Shown piece by piece: positions 57,350-64,000 of a stretch of 64,000 nt of DNA. Source of the DNA: Musa acuminata AAA Group (taxonomy: Eukaryota; Streptophyta; Magnoliopsida; Zingiberales; Musaceae); assembly GCF_036884655.1 (NCBI RefSeq), contig NC_088330.1, positions 37,244,501 through 37,308,500 of the forward strand, written 5' to 3'. Each line of letters starts with the position of its first letter. Position 1 is the first letter of the stretch. The notes below the pieces were generated by a model, which saw only the letters and a program-made list of their open reading frames with translations, made no database searches and was not told where the DNA came from. The translations under genes and the position numbers were made by a program.

Positions 57350-57720
57350 AATATACAAAGGTTCACCCAATAACAATGAGCATGATTGATATTCCTAAAG
57401 TTTACGAGATGCCTGTTTATGAGCAAAAGCAGGCAACTGCTTTTTCTTTAGGGAAGACACACATGCACAAATATATCCATTAAGCTAAGATCTAAAGAAC
57501 ATAGAATACTAAAAAAACTGTAGTTTTTTTCAGAAATCTAAAGATATCAAACAATTGGTCAACAGAAATACAAAGGTATCTTATCATCAAACTCAATAAT
57601 GACAAGCAAAACTGTCTAACAATAATCTAAAACCTAAACTTCAAGAATTTGAGTTTGTGCTTCCAATAGAAAGCAGCAAATCATGGGAACTTGAATGCTA
57701 CAACAGAACTTGCAGTGATT
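57310..57720. repeat. Direct repeat copy B
   Basis: Same order of shared words as copy A (55545-55970). Its left edge, TTTACTGAACCTTATG, extends the match to copy C at 55190. Internal indels separate the copies, so the duplication is not very recent. Confidence 0.85.
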
Positions 57721-58504
57721 AAAAGCTTGGTTTATGCAGCATTCAAAAGTAAATTGAGAAAGCTACCATGGAGATTTCTGACAGACAAAAGATAACTAAG
57801 AGCATTCTTCCACACAAGATGTTACATACAGATTCAATACTGGTTTTCAACAAATCAAACTGTACATCAACTTGTCCTGCCTGGTATAACTGATAAACAT
57901 AATAAAAATATGAATACCAATATATGGTCTGATACTGAACCTTGGTCAGAGCAGTAAATAATGATCAGTACAAACCATTAGGACCTTTTTTTGGAACCAT
58001 GCCGCCTCAAATGTCTCCATTTCCAGTATTCATCTTCTCAAAACTATAACTAATTTACTCAGTTTGTTCTGCAACAACAACGCCTATCTGTCCCCTACGC
58101 GGCAATCAGACTCAAGTTTCATAGTATAATTTTTGTTTGATTAAGCTTATAGCTGAAAACTTCAAATCCTCAACAGGAGAATTACTCCAAAAGCATAAGA
58201 TGATTCTTTGAATGCTATAAAGTAAATCAATCACTAAAGAAAAAAAAGGAACTCGTAGGGACTTGCGATTGGCAGGATTGGTGGGTGGGTTATCTCAAAG
58301 ACGTAGCCTGAACGATGAGGAATAAGGAAGCCATAAAAGAAGGTATTATAACAAAACGAAAATTCTGAAGAGGTCAGATGATAATGATCTAACCCACCAC
58401 AATACTGCCCTCAAAGATCCGTCCGCCCGAGATCTCAGACATCCTCCCGCCTTCCCCCTTTCGGAGGCTGGGAGGCGTTCGGAAACATGGCCTCTACCTG
58501 GCGT
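57721..58504. other. Region downstream of the minus-strand TATA box
   Basis: No recognised exon. A short minus-strand frame starting ATGTTTCCGAACGCC at about 58485 runs 17 codons to a stop. Confidence 0.35.
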
Positions 58505-58513
58505 ATATATAGG
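58503..58513 (-). promoter_or_regulatory. Minus-strand TATA box, possibly of the uL18-family locus
   Basis: On the minus strand, GGGTTTTAATTCCTATATATACGCC is followed by GC-richer sequence, and upstream the telobox-like TTAGGGTTT occurs twice (about 58524 and 58591). This is the layout of a plant housekeeping or ribosomal-protein promoter. It points toward the disrupted uL18-family gene and may be its relic promoter. Confidence 0.45.
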
Positions 58514-60350
58514 AATTAAAACCCTAACACATACCTCTCCTACTCCATCGGATTGGTCCGGTTGACGGCGCGAAATCGCCCCAATACTGAAACCCTAATG
58601 GATAAAGTGTCTGATTGTTTCGGCGCGGTTTAGAGCACTCTGAACCGGATCAGCGGCCGAACCGGGTCGACCGAATCGACGCACCCGGCCCAATTGGATT
58701 GGGTTCGGACCACAACAGGTCCCAAATCCGAAATTATAATACTAGTATGTTAAGAAAATAGGGATTATGTACTTAAATATTTATATTATATATATGATCA
58801 TTATAATTACGAAGGTATACTTAAAATGATATGGATCAATGGCAAGTAGATAGACCCAAAGAAGTTTTAGAAACGGGACAGATAGGACATGATCTAAAAT
58901 GTACTCGATTTGTTATTGGTTAGGTTGATGATGTCCAGATTTGTACAGGAAATATGAGAAGAGGTATTTTTGCAGGGATGTTTATATAATTAAGATTTTG
59001 AGATATATATATATATTCCTCAATTTTCTACTTTTTCGAGGTGTATGTACATAAAAAAACCAATATTTAATATAATTTTTGGAATATAATTAGATGAAGG
59101 TTATCTCACTAAATGTTGTGATATTAATTATCTCACTAAGTGAATGGTCTTATTATCTCTCACAAGGTAGACCAAATTAATGCATACATTCAAAAATTAA
59201 ACATCACATACATGTAGTATATATTTAAATGTTCACATCCATTACACATGTTGTGAATTTAGATATCATATATACTTTACTTTTATAAATAAAAAATAAA
59301 AAAATATATATTATAGCATGTAATGTCTCGACCTCATTATATGAACATAAAGCCTATTAATTATTAAATAATACTTAAACAGTTAAAAAAAAATGCAAAT
59401 TACTAAGTGAAAATTTGTGGCTTGTGCTTTGTTCTTTACAACATGTGAAGCAGACATCCTAATAAATTTATATTTTCTTGACATGTATTAAACATAATGT
59501 TTAGTTAGTCAATAAAGAACAAGATGCATTGAGGCCTGACCAATGAAATTTCATTTATAAAAAAAGCCACTAATTATGGAGGAAACATGGATCATATAAG
59601 ATTATTCCTTGGAGATTAATTATGTGTTGAAAATGATAAATTAATTTGTCAAACCATGTTTCACCAAAGTTCAAAGAGATGAAAAATACAATTTATTACA
59701 TCCATTTTATGGATGGATACGTAATCTAAATTATATATTTATAATCTCAAAAAATATATAACAAGTGGGAAAAAATTTGTAGACTCGACACCTTAAACAC
59801 TTTAAATATTGAGCGGATGATGATGAAGGATCGGACTCACTTACCAAAAAATTAAGGATCTAATTTCTTATCTGACATAATTTTTTTATCTTCGACACTT
59901 ATTTTTAAAAATAAAAAATAAAAATCAAGAGCTTGTGCTACAAGTCTTAACCTATGGCTAAACAATCCTTGGGTAGCTAACTTTGTGATTAATCTGTAGG
60001 AAGTAGTGCCAAAACTTTAGACTTATGGCTGTTCTTATATTATCAATTGAACTATTGACATATAATAAAATTCTCCTTTTGGATTGTACCAGTTGACAAC
60101 ACAATTGAGTGTGTTGTGACACTCAAGAGAGATACTTGGTTCTTTTCTTCTCTTTTGAAGGAGGTAAATATGTTGGATATTAAAGCTTCCCCTTTTGCAT
60201 TCTGCCAGACCAAGAAAAAGTATGTCACATTCTGCCATCACCATACTTCCACATGCTGCAAGTGTCAGAACATATTATTGATCTCCTGATACCAAACAGA
60301 AACAGAAGTTGTGCAACCAACCAAGCACAGGATGGCAGCAAATCCAGTGT
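58514..60350. other. AT-rich intergenic region
   Basis: After the promoter-like segment the sequence is very AT-rich. No ORF, RNA gene or mobile-element family is recognised. Confidence 0.45.
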
Positions 60351-63024
60351 TCATGTAGCCTTTGGAGGGTACTTAATTGCATTCTTGACTATCTTCTTGG
60401 TGGCTGCATCTCCAAGGTCAATACCACATACATCAGAGAGTCTTATTAGGTATAACAGGACATCTGAAAGCTCCTCCCCTACATGCTCCTTCTCTGAATC
60501 CTTCCAGTTAGGTAGCCCCTTTGCCACTTCTCCCCTCCACATGAATATTTCTGCAAGCTCCCCCACTTCACCAACCTGTTGAAGAGAGAAATGAGTTCAC
60601 TTTCTTCTTCCAAATTATGTATATAAATAAAATATGATTAAGACAATGTAAACTTTGACTACTAGGCATTAAAATTTTAAGATTCCTACAGGCATTATAT
60701 GAAACAGAAGTTTCAGATTACAGGAAGTCAAACTGTACACTAGAACAAGACCAAAACAGAGCAGTGTAGTCTCTAACAATCAAACAAGTAGCTTCAGTAA
60801 CATGGATAAAGGCAGCATACAAAGGAGCAAGACGGCAGTAAAAGATCTGCCAGATTGTGCTTTGTTGATGATGTAGCTGTTCATGAATTGTCTTCGGATA
60901 GATTTTGGATCTCAGCAACTTAGCTGACTTACATAAAATAATATCGGCATTACATATGAAAATAATTAGTGCATTACCTGAATATTGATCCTAAGAGTTG
61001 ATTATGCTGCGACTATCCATAAGTTTTAACAACCCAATCATATACTACGGAATCATCAAACATTTGAGTTTCTAACCCTAGTTGTAACTCGTTAGAGACT
61101 AGGGAAACAAAGAGAAATTATATACGGACAAAATATCCAACATCAAGAAAAATAACAAGGATTGAAAAAAGAGACTCAGAGAGTATTTGTTGATCTCAGA
61201 TTTATCTATATCAATGGAATGTGTGACTCATTATCTGTACCAAGATTCTACAAACACTTACCTAAAATCTCAGCTATCTGAACTCACTGTGGAAGAATCT
61301 TTTTGAGAAATCGGTCATGATATATTAGATCCATAAAAAACATCATGAAAAATGAATACAAATCAGTGACTGCTACTTTAACTGTTATTGTAGTGTGCCA
61401 GAGAAGAGTGAAGCTCCATTTCTTACACAACGCTTTCCTGTTTCTGGTGGTAGCTTGACAGAGCCACCAAAGCCACCATCATCACAACAACCATCTGCCA
61501 GATCAAAACATTGCGAGATTCACATGCAAGTCATAAGAAAAGTATTCAGTGGCATCAGAATTGTCACACACTTGTACTAATGTCCACATGGTCCCCTTGC
61601 TACAGTTAAGGATACCAGTGAGGGGTTATCCAATCTTCCTTCTTCAGAGCAAAGTCCAGAATAAGGTTTCCTTCCTTGTTAATGTGTTGCCCACTAAGAG
61701 AGACAAACATAGAAGGAATCAGAGAAAGAAGCTTTCTCTGAACTGTACATCTAAGTGTCTCAACAAGTCATAACAGAATAATCCTACTTCTCTGCACGAC
61801 TCAGGAAAGCCTAGAAATAGAAGAACAACACATGTGATGAGCATAATAACCCCACTTTTCTTGCATGGACCAACTTAGCTTGTTCATATATAGCTTTACA
61901 GTCTGACAAGTTCTTGTGCGATCCAGATTTTTAGTTTTTACTAATAGAGAACAAGTACATAACAATTTGTTTTTTTGCACACATCAGAACTCATTCCTCA
62001 CAAGTTTATGGTATATTATGATTGGGTGATCCATGCTTGAAGTAATTGAGGCAAGTCATGGATGACAATGAATCAACAGCTTACAAGCAAAAACATAAAT
62101 TACATATTAGAATCTTAGAGTTCACAAATTCGAGGAAATGCTGACTGACACCTTGTACTTCTGGTTGGTTCTTGCTTTGCTGAACATTCATAGGAGACCA
62201 ATATGGGATCACTTGCTCAACTAGCCCCTAGTTAAAGTACTCAATTCACTGACTTTTTCCTCGTCTAATGTGATAGGTGTCTGAACATATTAGAACATTC
62301 AAGTGCATAGAAATCTTAATAGGAATGTCCATACTTTGCCATTAGGTTCATCATTGAGCTGGTATGATTAAATATAGAAGTGCATAAACCGAAAGAAGAA
62401 CATAAGGGAAAATATTCACCAGAAAATCTAAGATGAATTTTCTTAAAATGAATCGATCATATCGGAAGGCTGTAGAGAAAATTCTTCCGAAGAAAACGAA
62501 AGAAGAATGAGGTTTTTTCTTTTGAATCATTTATCATATAGCTATAGGGCAAGAAAAAACCTAAACTGGTTCTCTTCTAAAATTCAAATAGATACAAGGA
62601 AAAAGAAGCCCCACAATTAGTGATGCTAACTCAATCAATGTACCAAGGAAAACATTGTTTTTTTACTTATGTACACATAAATATTGTAAGATATTCTACT
62701 TTATAAAAGTGCATCCTCCAAGCTTCCACATTAATCACAAGAAACAACAGCCATTATCCAGGTTGTTATCCTTTGATTAAAATCATAAGAGAAGAACTTA
62801 ACTGAAAGGTAAGGAAACAAAGAGAGGCAACCAAATATTTATGAGCAGTCAAGAGGAGCAAGACAGAGTATTACCATGGCAAGCAGCAGATTCCTCGGGC
62901 TGTGGTACTGCTCCCAGTCCCTTTCCCTGGCAAACTCCTCAAGCTTCTTGGAGAGCTCTTTGAGGCTCACATCAGTCACCCTTGCCTCCTCCCCTTCCAT
63001 TACCTCGTGCTTATCCCCTTCCAT
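60351..63024 (-). CDS. dCTP pyrophosphatase 1-like protein (MazG/RS21-C6 family)
   Basis: The MazG-fold all-alpha NTP pyrophosphatase family hydrolyses non-canonical and canonical dNTPs (dCTP and modified dCTP in DCTPP1) to the monophosphate, cleaning the nucleotide pool. Exon 1 is 63024-62875 and exon 2 is 60575-60351, joined in phase to 124 codons. Motifs are SLKELSKKLEEFARERDWEQ (20-39), YHSPRNLLLAM (40-50), the metal-binding pair E53-x2-E56 in VGEVGELAE, MWRGE, and E85-x2-D88 in GEELSDVLLYLIRL. The C-terminus is typical (GIDLGDAATKKI). I chose the first ATG of MEGDKHEVMEGEE; the second, at 63000, is possible. An upstream in-frame extension to 63258 passes through a CCA-type microsatellite and is unlikely to be protein. 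The intron is 2.3 kb. Confidence 0.9.
60576..62874 (-). other. Large intron of the dCTP pyrophosphatase-like gene
   Basis: A 2,299-bp GT-AG intron with AT-rich content. The ORFs inside (for example 61395-61580 and 61549-61773, plus strand) match nothing I recognise. Confidence 0.75.
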
Positions 63025-64000
63025 ATCTTTGTCACTCCTCTTGTGGCAAACGAGAGGGGAGACGAGAGAGTTGACGCCCTTACAAAGTGGGGAAGGAAGT
63101 CGCCGTAAACACGCATATAAACAAATCAAAAGAACTCCTCCGGGCTTGCAAAGAACTAATTGGTGGATGGGGTGGTGTAAGTGGACACGGAGGGGTAGCA
63201 GCATACTGAATGCCCGAGAGAATCCACCACCACCACCACCACCATGCACTATGACCAAATAAACATGGGACTATCAAGCGAACCCATGTTGCTTTCCTTC
63301 CACGGACCTGCTCTAACGGTGGGTGATGCAAGGAAGAGGGAGGGCTCGATCAAATCCATTGTATACACTGTTAGCCATTTTGGCATCATTTTTCTGAAGA
63401 TTGAGACCAATGGAATCATGAAAAGCCCTGTCAAAAGATGCATCACAATAACTACCTGTATGCATGAGTTAATCCTCTCACCAAGCTTTATGGTCAACAT
63501 TAAAAACACTGAAAGCAACTTAATACCATCTCCATAGATGTAAAATATAGAAGCTATTTCCACTTGTCATTTAGGGCATGGGATGGTGCATTAATTAGTA
63601 TGTGTTGGCCCATCAGTCTAAATTATCATGGTGTCAAGTAGCTGGACCACTACTAACATCTATATTAATTGATCCAAAGAAAGGTTGTGCTCATATAATT
63701 CATATTGTCATGTAAAACTTTTTGGATGTATATTAATGGGAAGAAAACCTTTGATTAATCATTTAGAGATTTCATGTGATTCCAATGTTGAAATAATGAT
63801 ATGATTATTATTTTCAATCCAATAAATTTTTTTTAATAATGTACTATTATGGTTATGATAACAACATTTCACATAGTAATTCATAATAATTAATGCAAAT
63901 AGATACATATTAGTGATCTGATGGATGACTCATATCTACTCGATGCTGACTAATTAAATATTATTTAAAAGATTTAATTATTATTTATTGTATCAAGTGA
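63025..64000. other. Promoter and upstream flank of the dCTP pyrophosphatase-like gene
   Basis: Includes an ACC microsatellite at 63224-63243, probably in or near the 5' UTR. The rest is AT-rich. ORFs at 63244-63563 on both strands overlap each other and show no family motif. Confidence 0.45.

Noticed and set aside
62839..63258. N-terminal extension of the dCTP pyrophosphatase-like frame to 63258
   Set aside because: The added residues begin in a CCA microsatellite and are unlike MazG N-termini; the conserved protein fits a start at 63024.

Overview
The window reads as nuclear DNA of a monocot flowering plant. Genes are split by GT-AG introns, intergenic DNA is AT-rich with many microsatellites, and some exons are very GC-rich (the PPCK-like kinase, the intronless membrane protein and the ALOG gene) beside ordinary-composition housekeeping genes. 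This mixture suggests a Zingiberales-type genome such as banana or Ensete, but the species is inferred and was not tested. I see no rRNA, tRNA, CRISPR or clear organelle DNA.

Layout: 1-6.7 kb holds the 3' seven exons of an adenosine kinase gene (+). One of its introns is about 4 kb and carries a decayed Ty3/gypsy element, LTR-like pieces and an Au-SINE-like tail. 8.4-8.9 kb has a small membrane protein (+). 9.05-10.24 kb is a GC-rich retroelement-like block followed by a 212-bp hAT-like MITE. 12.0-13.3 kb is an intronless multi-pass membrane protein (+). 13.3-20.8 kb is a gene desert with a 1.03-kb hAT-like non-autonomous element. 20.8-22.1 kb is a phosphoenolpyruvate carboxylase kinase (-), followed at about 23.1 kb by a diverged fragment of its own 5' end. 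23.8-26.4 kb is a NAC-domain transcription factor (+) with a long tandem-repeat C-terminus. 30.4-31.4 kb is an R2R3-MYB of subgroup 2 type (+). 33.4-38.4 kb is cytosolic malate dehydrogenase (-). 39.3-44.7 kb is the splicing factor SLU7 (+). 48.3-48.9 kb is an ALOG/LSH protein (+). 56.0-56.9 kb is a broken uL18-family gene (-) between direct repeats. 60.4-63.0 kb is a MazG-type dCTP pyrophosphatase (-).

The genes are separate transcription units with no operon logic. Loose themes are nucleotide housekeeping (adenosine kinase, dCTP pyrophosphatase), C4-acid metabolism (PEPC kinase and malate dehydrogenase about 12 kb apart, probably by chance) and transcription or RNA processing (NAC, MYB, ALOG, SLU7).

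The most unusual items are the NAC protein's 12- and 13-residue repeat array, the disrupted uL18-family copy bracketed by roughly 0.4-kb direct repeats, and two related hAT-like elements recognised from their termini and imperfect 8-bp target duplications. Exon joins were checked by hand for reading phase and for agreement with remembered family sequences. No alignment program or database was used.
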